Assembly: GCF_022489035.1 (NCBI RefSeq)
Contig: NZ_JAKVTV010000001.1
Span: 186,001-250,000 of the forward strand
DNA length: 64,000 bases
Source: Christiangramia lutea
GTDB taxonomy: Bacteria; Bacteroidota; Bacteroidia; Flavobacteriales; Flavobacteriaceae
Direction: 5' to 3'
Part shown: positions 10,701-19,802 of the stretch, piece by piece
Layout: every line of letters begins with the position of its first letter
How positions within the stretch are numbered: position 1 is the stretch's first letter
Notes under the pieces: generated by a model
The model's input: only the letters and a program-made list of their open reading frames with translations
Databases searched by the model: none
What the model was told of the DNA's origin: nothing
Program-made: the position numbers and the translations under genes

Positions 10701-13700
10701 CAGTAACAATATTAGAAGTTCTATTTGCAGCTATCTCGCCTAAATCTATTTGTGAAGGGGATACTGATACTACCAGAACTTCATATTACACCGTAGATGG
10801 CGGAACAGCCCAGGGAGGAATTGGACCATATACCTATTCCTGGGATTTCGGAACAGGATCCACCCTCGCCCCTACTTCCACTACCGATGGTTCGGAAGAG
10901 TTTCGGGTAGATTATAATGATGAGGGTGTTAGAACTATCAGTTTAAAGGTAACTGATGAGGGTACAGGTAATTCCAAGACCTTCCAGATCGAGCAATATA
11001 TAGGAACCTGTTTCAGAAATGATTGTGGGTCTAACGATATTGATGTAACCGACTTCTATATTGGTGATGAGAATGGAAATGAAATTGGTCCTTTGGACTG
11101 TACTTCTTTGGTAGATAAATATTTATACCTGAGTTTTGAGGGAGCTCCAACCAGGTATAGTTTGTATATAGAAGTAAAATATGTAAAACAAAATGTACTA
11201 TTCGGTGGTAGCCCTGAAGCCTTACAAGGTGGAGGAAACTATTATTGTAAAGAAGCTATTCCAGATAAAGCACGTTTATTTAAAATTGATAACTGGAGTT
11301 GTGGTGAAGAAATCAAAGTTCAAAATGTCTACTTAACCTTTCAAAACAATATTAAGCGTGACTGTGGGTATAGCCAGAAACCAAAATGCTACGGTAATAA
11401 TAGTGATACCCAGGTTAACACACCTCTTGTTGCGCTGGCAAAGCCAAATGAGATCTTATGTAATGGTGCTGAAACCGGTACCGTGAATGTGACCGCTGCC
11501 GGTGGGGCATTCCCATATGATTACTTTCTGGAGAATGTAGATACTGGTGCGCAATTTGGCTATCAATCTACCGGTACTTTTAGCAATCTACCAGCGGGAA
11601 CTTATACTGCCACAGTAAGAGACTCTAAGAACACAACCTTTGAAACAGATCCGGTTACCATAGAACAACCAGATGAAACACTTTCAGTAGTTCCAACTAT
11701 TACTACCGATATTGCCTGCTATGGAGGTTTTGCTGAAGTGAATGCAGCTGCAACAGGTGGAACCCCATTTACAGATGGTGATGGCAATCCTTACTATGAA
11801 TATTTATGGAATGACCCGGAAGAACAAACAACCGCGACAGCTACAGATCTGCCTGCAGGAAATTATACGGTTACAGTAATAGATGCCAATGGATGCCAGG
11901 TGATTGCAGATGTAGAGATTACAGAACCTGAACAGCTAACAGTGGCAGAAACTGGGGATGATCAATCGTTTAGTTGTGGTTATAATTCTACCATTCTTGA
12001 AGCGAACACGCCGGAAACCGGAACCGGAACCTGGACAATAATTTCTGGTAATGGAGGTAACCTAACCGATCCGAATGATCCTAATACAGGCTTTACCGGA
12101 TCTAACGATACTTATGTTTTGCGATGGACCATAGCCCACGCCGACGGCACCTGTGAAACCTATGACGAGCTTTCTGTCACCTTCGAAAATGAATGCAGCA
12201 CTCTTGACTTCGATGGTTTGGACGATCATGTTCTACTGGATGATAATTACGGATTCAATTCCGGTTCTTTCAGTATTGAAGTTTGGGTAAAGCCAAAATC
12301 TGTGAATGGTATTAGAACCATTCTATCTAAACGAGATGTTTCCTCTCTTGGATCTGGTGGTTATGATCTTATTATCAATAATGGCGCACCGACTTTCAGA
12401 TATGGAAACAGTTCAGTTTCTACTTCAAGTAAGGTTTCAACCGATAGATGGTATCATATTGCTGTCATCTACAGAAACGCGAAGGTCCTTCTTTTTGTAG
12501 ATGGAATCCAGGTTGGAAATAAAAATACATCTAACCCTGCAAGTATTACGGCACCTGCAGTAATTGGAGCCATGTATGATTCAGGATCGCCTGATACACC
12601 TAAAAACTATTTCCATGGCTGGATTGAAGAACTTAGGATCTGGAATACTTCGCTTACAGACGAACAACTGCGTTATATGATGAACCAAAGGGTAGATTCC
12701 AACAATGGTTCAGTAAAGGGAGATGTCCTCCCTATGGATGTACCCGGAAATCTTCTTTGGTCAAATCTGCAAGGTTATTATCGAATGATGGCAGATGAAA
12801 TAAATAATGGTGAAACACCAGATATTTCTTCAAGTCCACTTAATGGTTACCTCCGCAATATCGAAACCAGCCAGGAAAATACGGCTCCACTGCCCTATAT
12901 TTCCAATGCAAACGGATCCTGGAGATCAAAAAATTCTTGGTTACGGCCATCGGTTTGGGATGTTCCTAATGCAAAAGGGATCAATAATGAATATATAAAC
13001 TGGAATATTGTACGCACAAATCACGATCTCAATTCCGGTTCAGAAGATATCTACCTTCTAGGCCTACTTTCAGAATCAGGCGAAATAGAAATGACCGGAA
13101 ACGTTAATATGACTAGCGGAAAGGGAAGTGGAAATGGTTTAACGATTACACATTATCTTAAACTAGATGGGGTTATAGACCTTAATGGTGAATCGCAGCT
13201 GGTTCAAATTGAAGGCAGTGAACTAGCCTCGCAAAGTTCAGGTTATATAGAAATTGATCAGCAAGGAACTGCAAATAGTTTTAATTATAACTACTGGACA
13301 CCTCCAGTATCTTTAACAGGATCTACGAATAATTCCGGGTTCAAGATCGATGAGATTCTAATGGACGGAACAAACGCTACACCACAAGGAATTAATTTCA
13401 ATTACCAGTTTCATTGGGCAGATGGAAATTATTCCGGAAACAAAAGAATTAGCACCTATTGGCTGTATGTTTTCCAAGGCACTGCAGATGACTATTTCCA
13501 GTGGCAACAGATCTCCGAAAGCGAGGTTATAGATCCTGGAATTGGCTATAGTATGAAAGGGACCCAGGGTTATGTTCCTGTTAGTAATAAACAGAATTAT
13601 ACCTTTAGAGGAAAACCTAATAATGGCAATATTTCTGTTTCGGTTGGACAGGATCAGAACCTGCTTACCGGTAATCCCTATCCATCTGCTATAGACGCTA

Positions 13701-14791
13701 ATCTCTTTATTCAAGAAAATCTTTCAAATTTCAACGGAAGCATTTATTACTGGGATCATTTTGGACCAGAAAACTCTCATTATCTGGAAGAATATGTGGG
13801 TGGGTATGCGGTATATAACCTGTCTGGTGGTATTACCTCTGCTTCTTCTATAGATTCACGTATCAACGATAATAACGATAGAAGTAATAAAGATGCTCCC
13901 GGGAAATATATTCCTGTTGGCCAAGCCTTTTTTATTAATACAATTGGAGTATCAAACCCTCAAACGGTCACCTACAAGAATAAGTATAGAGCCTTTGTTC
14001 CAGAATCTACGGGAGATTCTCAATTCCATTCCCAGGAGGATCTCACTACAAAAAAGGGGGAAAACTCCAATGTTTATAAGAAAGACAGCAGGTTTAAAAT
14101 CAGGCTGAAATTTGAATCCCCAAAAGGTTATCATAGGCAGATCCTTGCTACAGCAGATGGTAATAGCACCAACGGTTTCGACCTTGGTTATGATGCGCCG
14201 CTTATCGAGAATAATCTTGAAGATATGTACTGGCTTATCGATGAGACTGAATTTGTAATTCAGGCCGTTCCGAATTTCAACCTTGACCAGGTATTACCGT
14301 TCGGCATAAAGGTTTCTGAACCGGGAGAATATAAGATCAAGATCGATAAACTGGAAAACATATATCCTGAATTCAATGTTTATCTATTTGATAAAAAGAC
14401 TGAAGAATATTTCAATATTGCCAAGGAAGATTATACAACGGAAACTGAAGAAACAGGCTTTATTAATGACAGATATCAACTAGTATTCAAAAAGCCCCAG
14501 GTTGAAAAACCGGAAGACAAAATTGAAGAACTTCTTCCAGAAGATACTATTCTTGGATTACAGTACCTAAAGGATTCTGATGAGATCTCCCTTCTAAATC
14601 CAGACCTCATGAAACTGGATTTTGTGGAGCTTTACAGTATTTCAGGACAGAAGATCAAGACCTTCACCGATGTCCCAAATAAAGAAAAGATCTTTTTAAG
14701 AATAGAGCGTAAATTGAGTTCGGCAGTTTATATAGTTAAAGTTTATTCAGGTAGCAGATCTTACTCTAAAAAGATAATAATCACAAAATAG
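7769..14791 (+). CDS. Giant secreted SprB/HYR-repeat protein with LamG and T9SS sorting domain
   Basis: About 2340 residues. An ATG at 7769 is preferred over the in-frame GTG at 7763. An N-terminal signal peptide ends near DIYAQ. Then come one SprB-type repeat (SDASDGSID...SGGTTPYSYSW), five exact 80-residue HYR-like repeats (8101-9300), further HYR-like units, three SprB repeats (about 9800-10450), a PKD-like part, more SprB-like units, a LamG domain (about 12195-12690) and a C-terminal T9SS type A sorting domain (about the last 75 residues). SprB-type repeats are known from a motile flavobacterial surface adhesin, so a role in adhesion, gliding or polymer binding is plausible. The C-terminal 700 residues resemble those of the upstream gene (shared GYHRQIL, GYDAPLIENN, EDMYW), showing tandem duplication. 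Cell-surface location is inferred from the sorting domain. Confidence 0.88.
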   Translation: MQNSTFGPRIQYVKAFFIIILTSFLWTGTDIYAQEITFISEDPTCSDASDGSIDISVSGGTTPYSYSWSGPNVNSVTTQDINNLIVGTYTITVTDASSSTAQKTITLNYDDNISPTAVARNLTIQLDNSGLASIAPSDIDNGSTDNCAIDFLSLNISDFSCNDVGANNVILTVTDVNNNTDTATATVTVEDNVNPVAITQDITVQLDNSGNVSIAEDAVNNGSTDACGGLTFDTNITDFDCNDVGPNTVTLTVTDENGNTDTATATVTVEDNINPVAITQDIVVQLDNSGNVSIAEDAVNNGSTDACGGLTFDTNITDFDCNDVGPNTVTLTVTDENGNTDAATATVTVEDNINPVAIPQDITVQLDNSGNVSIAEDAVNNGSTDACGGLTFDTNITDFDCNDVGPNTVTLTVIDENGNTDSATAIVTVEDNTAPTVITKNITIQLDSSGNASITEDAVNDGSSDICGGLIYDTDITEFDCSDVGDNTVTLTIIDANNNSETSTAIVTVEDDIIPVITAGGTITGTNDTGLCEAGMSIAPATATDNCNIGSPIGTRDDGLNLNDPYPVGTTIITWNVQDENGNVAESVTQTVIVEDNEAPALPDLEDITWGCEYTVETPVAIDNCEGEITGVPDRSTTFSSSGTIIWTFTDSKGNESQVQQEITIVPIVAEITFEDIECNGFDSGQASVEATGGVGVLQYEWAGLSGSGSTQDDLAPGDYSVTVTDANGCFETLDFSITEPDALEMTDPSSTPATCFDGSDGSITVGNMSGGTPPYQFSLDNDIFQSELTFEDLAAGNYTIFVTDANGCAMQKTVSVSQPELMGADLSKTNVTCYENTDGTITVSNPEGGSGNYRYSLDGTSWQDSNVFSDLAHGFYSVYIQDTSNPDCQIIINDNYEITRPENPLEATVTTTNTTEFGTPTGSATANPTGGTAGYTYEWRASGEATVIKNTKTANELPAGDYTVTITDSKGCSIEKTVTILEVLFAAISPKSICEGDTDTTRTSYYTVDGGTAQGGIGPYTYSWDFGTGSTLAPTSTTDGSEEFRVDYNDEGVRTISLKVTDEGTGNSKTFQIEQYIGTCFRNDCGSNDIDVTDFYIGDENGNEIGPLDCTSLVDKYLYLSFEGAPTRYSLYIEVKYVKQNVLFGGSPEALQGGGNYYCKEAIPDKARLFKIDNWSCGEEIKVQNVYLTFQNNIKRDCGYSQKPKCYGNNSDTQVNTPLVALAKPNEILCNGAETGTVNVTAAGGAFPYDYFLENVDTGAQFGYQSTGTFSNLPAGTYTATVRDSKNTTFETDPVTIEQPDETLSVVPTITTDIACYGGFAEVNAAATGGTPFTDGDGNPYYEYLWNDPEEQTTATATDLPAGNYTVTVIDANGCQVIADVEITEPEQLTVAETGDDQSFSCGYNSTILEANTPETGTGTWTIISGNGGNLTDPNDPNTGFTGSNDTYVLRWTIAHADGTCETYDELSVTFENECSTLDFDGLDDHVLLDDNYGFNSGSFSIEVWVKPKSVNGIRTILSKRDVSSLGSGGYDLIINNGAPTFRYGNSSVSTSSKVSTDRWYHIAVIYRNAKVLLFVDGIQVGNKNTSNPASITAPAVIGAMYDSGSPDTPKNYFHGWIEELRIWNTSLTDEQLRYMMNQRVDSNNGSVKGDVLPMDVPGNLLWSNLQGYYRMMADEINNGETPDISSSPLNGYLRNIETSQENTAPLPYISNANGSWRSKNSWLRPSVWDVPNAKGINNEYINWNIVRTNHDLNSGSEDIYLLGLLSESGEIEMTGNVNMTSGKGSGNGLTITHYLKLDGVIDLNGESQLVQIEGSELASQSSGYIEIDQQGTANSFNYNYWTPPVSLTGSTNNSGFKIDEILMDGTNATPQGINFNYQFHWADGNYSGNKRISTYWLYVFQGTADDYFQWQQISESEVIDPGIGYSMKGTQGYVPVSNKQNYTFRGKPNNGNISVSVGQDQNLLTGNPYPSAIDANLFIQENLSNFNGSIYYWDHFGPENSHYLEEYVGGYAVYNLSGGITSASSIDSRINDNNDRSNKDAPGKYIPVGQAFFINTIGVSNPQTVTYKNKYRAFVPESTGDSQFHSQEDLTTKKGENSNVYKKDSRFKIRLKFESPKGYHRQILATADGNSTNGFDLGYDAPLIENNLEDMYWLIDETEFVIQAVPNFNLDQVLPFGIKVSEPGEYKIKIDKLENIYPEFNVYLFDKKTEEYFNIAKEDYTTETEETGFINDRYQLVFKKPQVEKPEDKIEELLPEDTILGLQYLKDSDEISLLNPDLMKLDFVELYSISGQKIKTFTDVPNKEKIFLRIERKLSSAVYIVKVYSGSRSYSKKIIITK
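8101..9300 (+). repeat. Five tandem 240-bp in-frame repeats
   Basis: Units begin at 8101, 8341, 8581, 8821 and 9061, each exactly 240 bp (80 codons). The middle three are nearly identical at nucleotide level; the outer two are diverged but keep the length. Each unit encodes a beta-sandwich-like repeat with QLDNSGN, SIAEDAVNNGS and TVTVEDN blocks. Near-identity at the DNA level implies recent duplication or gene conversion. Confidence 0.95.
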
Positions 14792-14792
14792 A

Positions 14793-15422
14793 TTAACCTT
14801 TATATTTCATAGGTAGATAAACTACCTTTTTAGTATCAAAGAATTCCTCTTCATAAAAATCTGATAGCTCAAAGATTTCCGCGGTGCGGTAGTCTTTGAG
14901 TTCTTCAGTTAAATCACCACCTTTTAAATAAAGTATACCATTCCTTCTTTCGTGGTGACTATCCTTGGCTATTTTTCCTTTTACCCATCTCACGAAGGTA
15001 GGCATGATGGCTACAGCACGGCTTACAATAAAATCATAATTCCCATCCAGTTCTTCCACTCTTTGGTTATATGATGTCACGTTTTCTAAACCAAGTCCTT
15101 CGCTAACCTCATCTACTACTTTTATCTTTTTCCCTATCGAATCAACAAGGTGAAAAGTACTTTCTGGAAAAAGAATAGCTAATGGTATACCAGGAAAGCC
15201 TCCACCAGTACCAACATCCAGAATTTTTGATCCAGGTTTAAATTCCTGTACTTTGGCTATACCTAAAGAATGAATAACATGTCTCAGGTAAAGCTCATCA
15301 ATATCTTTTCTTGAAACCACATTTATTTTGAGGTTCCAGTCCTTATATAACTCTTCAAGTTTTTTAAATTTTGAAAATTGATCGTCGGTTAATTCCGGAA
15401 AGTATTTCTTGATTAATTCCAA
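14793..15422 (-). CDS. rsmG: 16S rRNA (guanine527-N7)-methyltransferase RsmG
   Basis: This 209-residue protein matches RsmG (GidB), which methylates G527 of 16S rRNA using S-adenosylmethionine. The SAM-binding loop reads LDVGTGGGFPGIPLA, and the RKDIDELYLRHVIHS block before it is characteristic of the family. Length is normal. The start appears to be TTG at 15422, because no ATG precedes the conserved N-terminus and a TAnnTTTG promoter octamer lies 16 bases upstream. The gene is convergent with the giant secreted-protein gene, with one base between the stops, and divergent from the aminotransferase gene. Confidence 0.93.
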   Translation of the reverse strand: MELIKKYFPELTDDQFSKFKKLEELYKDWNLKINVVSRKDIDELYLRHVIHSLGIAKVQEFKPGSKILDVGTGGGFPGIPLAILFPESTFHLVDSIGKKIKVVDEVSEGLGLENVTSYNQRVEELDGNYDFIVSRAVAIMPTFVRWVKGKIAKDSHHERRNGILYLKGGDLTEELKDYRTAEIFELSDFYEEEFFDTKKVVYLPMKYKG

Positions 15423-15438
15423 AGCCTAATATTTTGTG

Positions 15439-15446
15439 CAAAAGTA
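15439..15446 (-). promoter_or_regulatory. TAnnTTTG (-7) box for rsmG
   Basis: On the minus strand the bases read TACTTTTG, matching the Bacteroidota -7 consensus. It lies 16 bases before the TTG start of rsmG and forms a divergent pair with the box at 15504. No clear -33 TTG was found. Confidence 0.55.
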
Positions 15447-15503
15447 GTTATTTTTTATTGCTATTTTTTCCGTAAAATCTGAATAGCGGAAATTATAAAA
15501 TTT

Positions 15504-15511
15504 TAACTTTG
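15504..15511 (+). promoter_or_regulatory. TAnnTTTG (-7) box for aspartate aminotransferase
   Basis: The bases TAACTTTG match the Bacteroidota -7 consensus. The longest open frame of the downstream gene would start at a TTG inside this box (15509), which argues that translation really begins at the ATG at 15581. Confidence 0.6.
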
Positions 15512-15580
15512 AAGCTGCCTCTCCTAAACAGGAGCCACGCGCAAAAAAAATGGGCTAAAAGAAAATTTAAAACCAACATT

Positions 15581-16768
15581 ATGCAGGAAAAATTATCAAA
15601 TCGCATCAACTCAATGGCAACTTCTCAAACCCTGGCCATGGCCGCCAAGGCGCGTGAATTAAAAGCAGAAGGTAAAGACATTATTGGTCTGAGTCTAGGA
15701 GAACCAGACTTTAACACACCAGATTTCATAAAAGAAGCGGCTATAACAGCAATCAACGAAAATTACAATTCTTACACCCCTGTAGACGGATATGTTGAAT
15801 TGAAAGATGCAATTATCAATAAATTCAAAAGGGATAACAACCTATCCTACGACAGGTCACAGATCGTTGTCTCTACTGGCGCAAAACAATCTCTGGCTAA
15901 TGTTGCTATGGTGGTTCTGAATCCTGGTGACGAAGTCCTTCTACCCTGTCCTTATTGGGTTAGCTATGCGGAAATTGTAAAATTAGCCGAAGGAGTTCCG
16001 GTTGAAGTACCAACTTCGGTAGATACCGATTTTAAAATTACCCCGGAACAACTCGAAGCTGCCATTACGCCTAAAACGAAAATGATCTGGTATAGTTCAC
16101 CATGTAATCCTAGCGGAATGGTGTATAGCAAGGAAGAACTAAGAGCACTTGCAGATGTTTTGAAAAAATATCCAGACATCATCGTGGTTAGTGATGAAAT
16201 TTATGAGCATATCAATTTTGTGGGAGACCATGCTTCTATGGCTGGTTTTGAAGATATGTATGACCGAACAGTTACCGTAAACGGTGTTTCGAAAGCATTC
16301 GCTATGACGGGCTGGAGGATCGGTTATATTGGTGCTCCTTCCTATATCGCCAGGGCCTGCAATAAAATGCAGGGCCAAATTACCAGCGGCGCCAATTGTA
16401 TCGCTCAAAGAGCAGTGATCACGGCCCTGGAAGCTCCGGTAAAAAAGATCAGTCATATGATCGATACTTTTAAAAGTAGAAGAAAACTGATCATAGATCT
16501 TTTAAATAAGATCGAAGGATTTGTCACCACTGAACCCGAGGGAGCTTTTTACGTATTCCCAAATGTTTCTTCATTTTTCGGAAAAACAATAAAAGGACAT
16601 AAAATATTGAATGCAACAGATTTCAGTATGTTTCTTTTAGAAGAAGCGAACGTAGCTACAGTTACCGGTGATGCTTTCGGAAATCCTGAATGTATCAGAA
16701 TTTCATATGCTGCCAGCGAAGTTCAAATCACTGAGGCACTAGCCAGGATCAAAAAAGCTCTGTCTTAG
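15581..16768 (+). CDS. aspC: Aspartate aminotransferase, PLP-dependent class I
   Basis: About 395 residues from the ATG at 15581. A class I/II aminotransferase of the aspartate type, transferring the amino group between aspartate and 2-oxoglutarate with pyridoxal phosphate. Visible motifs are SLGEPDFNTP near the N-terminus, STGAKQSL, the SSPCNPSG loop, SDEIYEH and the PLP-lysine region VNGVSKAFAMTGWRIGY. The start is set at 15581 because the upstream TTG lies in the promoter box and the 24 extra residues are basic and family-atypical. A strong terminator follows. It is a single-gene transcription unit. Exact substrate preference (aspartate against other amino acids) is inferred from the family. 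Confidence 0.9.
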   Translation: MQEKLSNRINSMATSQTLAMAAKARELKAEGKDIIGLSLGEPDFNTPDFIKEAAITAINENYNSYTPVDGYVELKDAIINKFKRDNNLSYDRSQIVVSTGAKQSLANVAMVVLNPGDEVLLPCPYWVSYAEIVKLAEGVPVEVPTSVDTDFKITPEQLEAAITPKTKMIWYSSPCNPSGMVYSKEELRALADVLKKYPDIIVVSDEIYEHINFVGDHASMAGFEDMYDRTVTVNGVSKAFAMTGWRIGYIGAPSYIARACNKMQGQITSGANCIAQRAVITALEAPVKKISHMIDTFKSRRKLIIDLLNKIEGFVTTEPEGAFYVFPNVSSFFGKTIKGHKILNATDFSMFLLEEANVATVTGDAFGNPECIRISYAASEVQITEALARIKKALS

Positions 16769-16783
16769 AAGAAGGATATAATC

Positions 16784-16813
16784 AAAAAAACCGGCCTAGG
16801 AGCCGGTTTTTTT
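16784..16813. terminator. Bidirectional intrinsic terminator
   Basis: A CCGGC/GCCGG stem with a six-base loop (CTAGGA), extended by an A-tract on the left and a T-tract on the right. It lies between the convergent aminotransferase and trkH genes and can serve both strands. Confidence 0.85.
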
Positions 16814-16823
16814 GTTTTCAATT

Positions 16824-18320
16824 TTATCTATTTCTCCAGAAAAATGGGGTTAAAATGATAAGAACGGTAAAAAGTTCAAGCCTTCCTATTAGCATTAAAA
16901 AAGAACACCACCACTTCCCAAAGTCTGGAAGCATATCAAAGTTATTCACGGGGCTCAATCCGCCGAATGCAGGACCAATATTTCCCAGAGATGATGCTGC
17001 ACCACCGATAGCCGTTTCAAAATCCAGACCTAAGGACGCCAGAACTACTGCGCCTATGATAAAAGACAGCATATAAAGGATAAAAAATCCTAGAATATTA
17101 AAAACAATCTCCTTACTAATAGACTTACCATTAAACCTTACAGGAAGAATCGCATTCGGGTGTAAGGTTCTCTTAAACTCGATAATACCGTTTTTTATCA
17201 TGATAATATGTCTCATTACCTTCACTCCACCGGCAGTAGATCCGGCAGATCCACCAAGGAAAAATAGTCCAAAGAACAGGATTGTAAGGAAAGGGGTCCA
17301 CATAGTATAATCTGCAGAAACGAACCCTGTAGTTGTAATTACCGCAAGAACCTGGAACAATGAATGCCTGAAAGCGCTTTCACCTTCACCCCAAACCATA
17401 GGGTGATCTATTGAAGAAATACTTACATCGGCTTGAAAATACACGATCAACGAAGAAATTGCAGTAAAAGCTGCAATAAATATTATATACCACTTGAACT
17501 CATCATCATGTAAAACCTTGCTTATCTTACCTTTAAAAGAAAAGTAGCTCAATACAAAGTTGCTACCGGCAAGCAACATAAAAATGATGACAATATACTG
17601 GATAATGGGATTATCATTCCAAAAGGCCAGGCTGGCATTTTTAGTACTGAATCCACCTGTAGAGAGAGTACTAAAGGCATGATTGATCGCATCAAAGAAG
17701 GTCATTCCGGCAATCCAAAGTAAAATGGTTTCGGCAAGGGTATAGGAGACATAAATAAGCCATAACCTTTTTGCTGTATCCCGAATCCGCGGTTTTAGTT
17801 TATCTGCACTAGGTCCCGGAGATTCAGCTGTAAAAAGCTGCATCCCTCCAATTCCTAATAGTGGTAGAATAGCAATGGCAAGAACGATAATTCCCATCCC
17901 TCCAATCCAGTGCGTAAGACTTCTCCAAAATAGAATACCTTTAGGAATTGCTTCTATATCGTTCAAAATAGATGCGCCGGTAGTGGTATAACCAGACATG
18001 GTCTCAAAAAAAGCATTGGTGAATCCGGGAATAGATTCACTTATAACATAGGGTAAGGCTCCACTTAAAGCCATGAATATCCACCCAAAAGTCACAATAA
18101 TATAACCCTCCCTAATTTTCACCTCCTTGCTATGCCCACGGGTAGTGAACATAAAAAGAGTACCAATAAAAAGAGTAATTAAAGCTGCGGTAGAAATTTC
18201 TAAGGTGACACCATCTTGGTAAAACCAACTCACAAGTGTTGCTAGCAACATAAAGCCACCGTTGCAAAGCAACAGTAAACCCATTACGTGTAGAATTATT
18301 TGATAATTCAGTCTGGGCAT
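16824..18320 (-). CDS. trkH: Potassium uptake membrane subunit TrkH
   Basis: A 498-residue polytopic inner-membrane protein of the TrkH/KtrB family, the K+-conducting subunit of the Trk system. Four pore-loop signatures are visible in order: TTTGAS, STGGFS, TTTGF and SLGNIG, each supplying a selectivity-filter glycine, surrounded by hydrophobic helices. The ATG overlaps the trkA stop by one base, so the two genes are translationally coupled in a trkA-trkH operon. The length fits TrkH rather than the shorter KtrB. Cation selectivity (K+ against Na+ coupling) is family knowledge. Confidence 0.93.
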   Translation of the reverse strand: MPRLNYQIILHVMGLLLLCNGGFMLLATLVSWFYQDGVTLEISTAALITLFIGTLFMFTTRGHSKEVKIREGYIIVTFGWIFMALSGALPYVISESIPGFTNAFFETMSGYTTTGASILNDIEAIPKGILFWRSLTHWIGGMGIIVLAIAILPLLGIGGMQLFTAESPGPSADKLKPRIRDTAKRLWLIYVSYTLAETILLWIAGMTFFDAINHAFSTLSTGGFSTKNASLAFWNDNPIIQYIVIIFMLLAGSNFVLSYFSFKGKISKVLHDDEFKWYIIFIAAFTAISSLIVYFQADVSISSIDHPMVWGEGESAFRHSLFQVLAVITTTGFVSADYTMWTPFLTILFFGLFFLGGSAGSTAGGVKVMRHIIMIKNGIIEFKRTLHPNAILPVRFNGKSISKEIVFNILGFFILYMLSFIIGAVVLASLGLDFETAIGGAASSLGNIGPAFGGLSPVNNFDMLPDFGKWWCSFLMLIGRLELFTVLIILTPFFWRNR

Positions 18321-19669
18321 TAAAGGAAAAGTTTTTCTACTTTATTAATAGATCTTGGCAAACAACAAACCACAATACGGTCTCCTGGTTTAATTAAGAA
18401 ATCACCAAGAGCGATAAGCCCTTTACCATTCCTTATAATTCCACCAATAATAGCAGATCTTGGAAAATCAAGGTCTTTAATCTTTTTACCGCTCACCTGA
18501 GACTTTGGTTTTACGATAAATTCCAGTAATTCGGCGTTCATGTTATTCAGCTTGGTCATGGCAACTACTTCACCCTTCCTTACAAATCTGAAAATATTAT
18601 TCGCAGCTAATAATTTTTTATTGATAAGCGTATCTATTCCTATAGAATGGCTCAGCTGAAAATAATCCATATTTTCAACCAGAGAAATGGTTTTTTTAAC
18701 GCTTTTTGATTTTGCTACCAGGCAAGACATAATATTGGTCTCAGAATTTCCTGTTACCGCGATAAAAGCATCCATATCGTGGATGTTTTCTTCTTCAAGT
18801 AACTCCACATTCCTACCATCACCATTAATAATCAATGTTTCCGGTAACTCATCTGCCAATTCATAAGCCTTATCCCGATCCTTTTCAACCAGCTTTACCT
18901 TAAAATTATTCCGGCAAAGGTCCTGAGCGGTTTTCCTACCGATCTTACTTCCACCAAGAATCATAACATTTTTTATTTCCTGCCTGACCTTGCCAGTTAA
19001 TTTATATAATTCTTCCACCCCGTTTTTCAGCGTAATGAAATAAACCTGGTCTCCATCCTTGAATTGAGTATCTCCCCTTGGAATTAGAGTATACTGTGTC
19101 CCAAATCTCTGAATAGCAATAGGCACAAAATTCAATTCAGGAAAGATCTTAGCCGCCTCCTTAACAGTTTTTCCTACGAAAGTTGCTGTTCTGGAAAGAC
19201 TTACCCCAATCATCGTTAGGGCTCCTTCTTCAAATTCATAACTATCATTAAATGCAGATTGGTTCAGCAGCAATTCGATCTCCCTTGATGCTAGAGCTTC
19301 CGGAGAAATCAATTCATCAATTCCAAATCTGGTGAATCCGAGTTCACCTTGATTTTCAAGGAACTCCGTATTCGATATCCTGGCAATAGTTCTTTTCGCT
19401 CCTAACTGTTTTGCTAGCACACATACAGTAATATTGGTCGCCTCACTGGAAGTAACGCTGATAACCATGTCTGTGTATTTTACCTGGGCTTCCTTAAGAA
19501 TTTTAATCGAACTCGCATCACCCTTTACGGTTCTAATGTCCAAATGAGTATCTGCATAGGCCAGATTATCTCTGTTGGGGTCAATTAGCGTGATATCCTG
19601 AGATTCAAAGGAAAGTAATTTAGCTAAATGAAATCCTACTTCACCTGCACCGGCGATAATTATTTTCAT
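18320..19669 (-). CDS. trkA: Trk system regulatory subunit TrkA
   Basis: A 449-residue cytosolic protein with two RCK modules. Each starts with a Rossmann nucleotide-binding motif: GAGEVGFHLA at the N-terminus and GGSKIGRKTA at about residue 235. Each is followed by a TrkA-C domain; the last reads DFLIKPGDRIVV. TrkA binds NAD(H) or related nucleotides and gates TrkH, which is encoded immediately downstream with a one-base overlap. The start is an ATG. A TAnnTTTG box lies 23 bases upstream on the same strand, so transcription of the pair likely begins there. Confidence 0.93.
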   Translation of the reverse strand: MKIIIAGAGEVGFHLAKLLSFESQDITLIDPNRDNLAYADTHLDIRTVKGDASSIKILKEAQVKYTDMVISVTSSEATNITVCVLAKQLGAKRTIARISNTEFLENQGELGFTRFGIDELISPEALASREIELLLNQSAFNDSYEFEEGALTMIGVSLSRTATFVGKTVKEAAKIFPELNFVPIAIQRFGTQYTLIPRGDTQFKDGDQVYFITLKNGVEELYKLTGKVRQEIKNVMILGGSKIGRKTAQDLCRNNFKVKLVEKDRDKAYELADELPETLIINGDGRNVELLEEENIHDMDAFIAVTGNSETNIMSCLVAKSKSVKKTISLVENMDYFQLSHSIGIDTLINKKLLAANNIFRFVRKGEVVAMTKLNNMNAELLEFIVKPKSQVSGKKIKDLDFPRSAIIGGIIRNGKGLIALGDFLIKPGDRIVVCCLPRSINKVEKLFL

Positions 19670-19692
19670 ATAAAAGCTTCAAATTGCAGCTG

Positions 19693-19700
19693 CAAAGTTA
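19693..19700 (-). promoter_or_regulatory. TAnnTTTG (-7) box for trkA-trkH
   Basis: On the minus strand the bases read TAACTTTG, 23 bases before the trkA ATG. It is a full match to the six fixed positions. Confidence 0.6.
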
Positions 19701-19779
19701 AGGTATTTTAGAGAAACGAAAAATCACAATTCTGAAGATAAATATTTATTGATTCTCAATGATTTTTAAGCATATCGGT

Positions 19780-19787
19780 TATCTTTG
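19780..19787 (+). promoter_or_regulatory. TAnnTTTG (-7) box for menG-porT
   Basis: The bases TATCTTTG lie 15 bases before the ATG at 19803. The in-frame TTG at 19785 falls inside the box, so it is not the start codon. The leader must be very short. Confidence 0.6.
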
Positions 19788-19802
19788 ACCCAAAATTTTA
19801 GC

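Noticed and set aside
15509-15580. TTG-initiated extension of the aspartate aminotransferase
   Set aside because: The TTG is inside a perfect promoter octamer and the extra residues do not fit the family.
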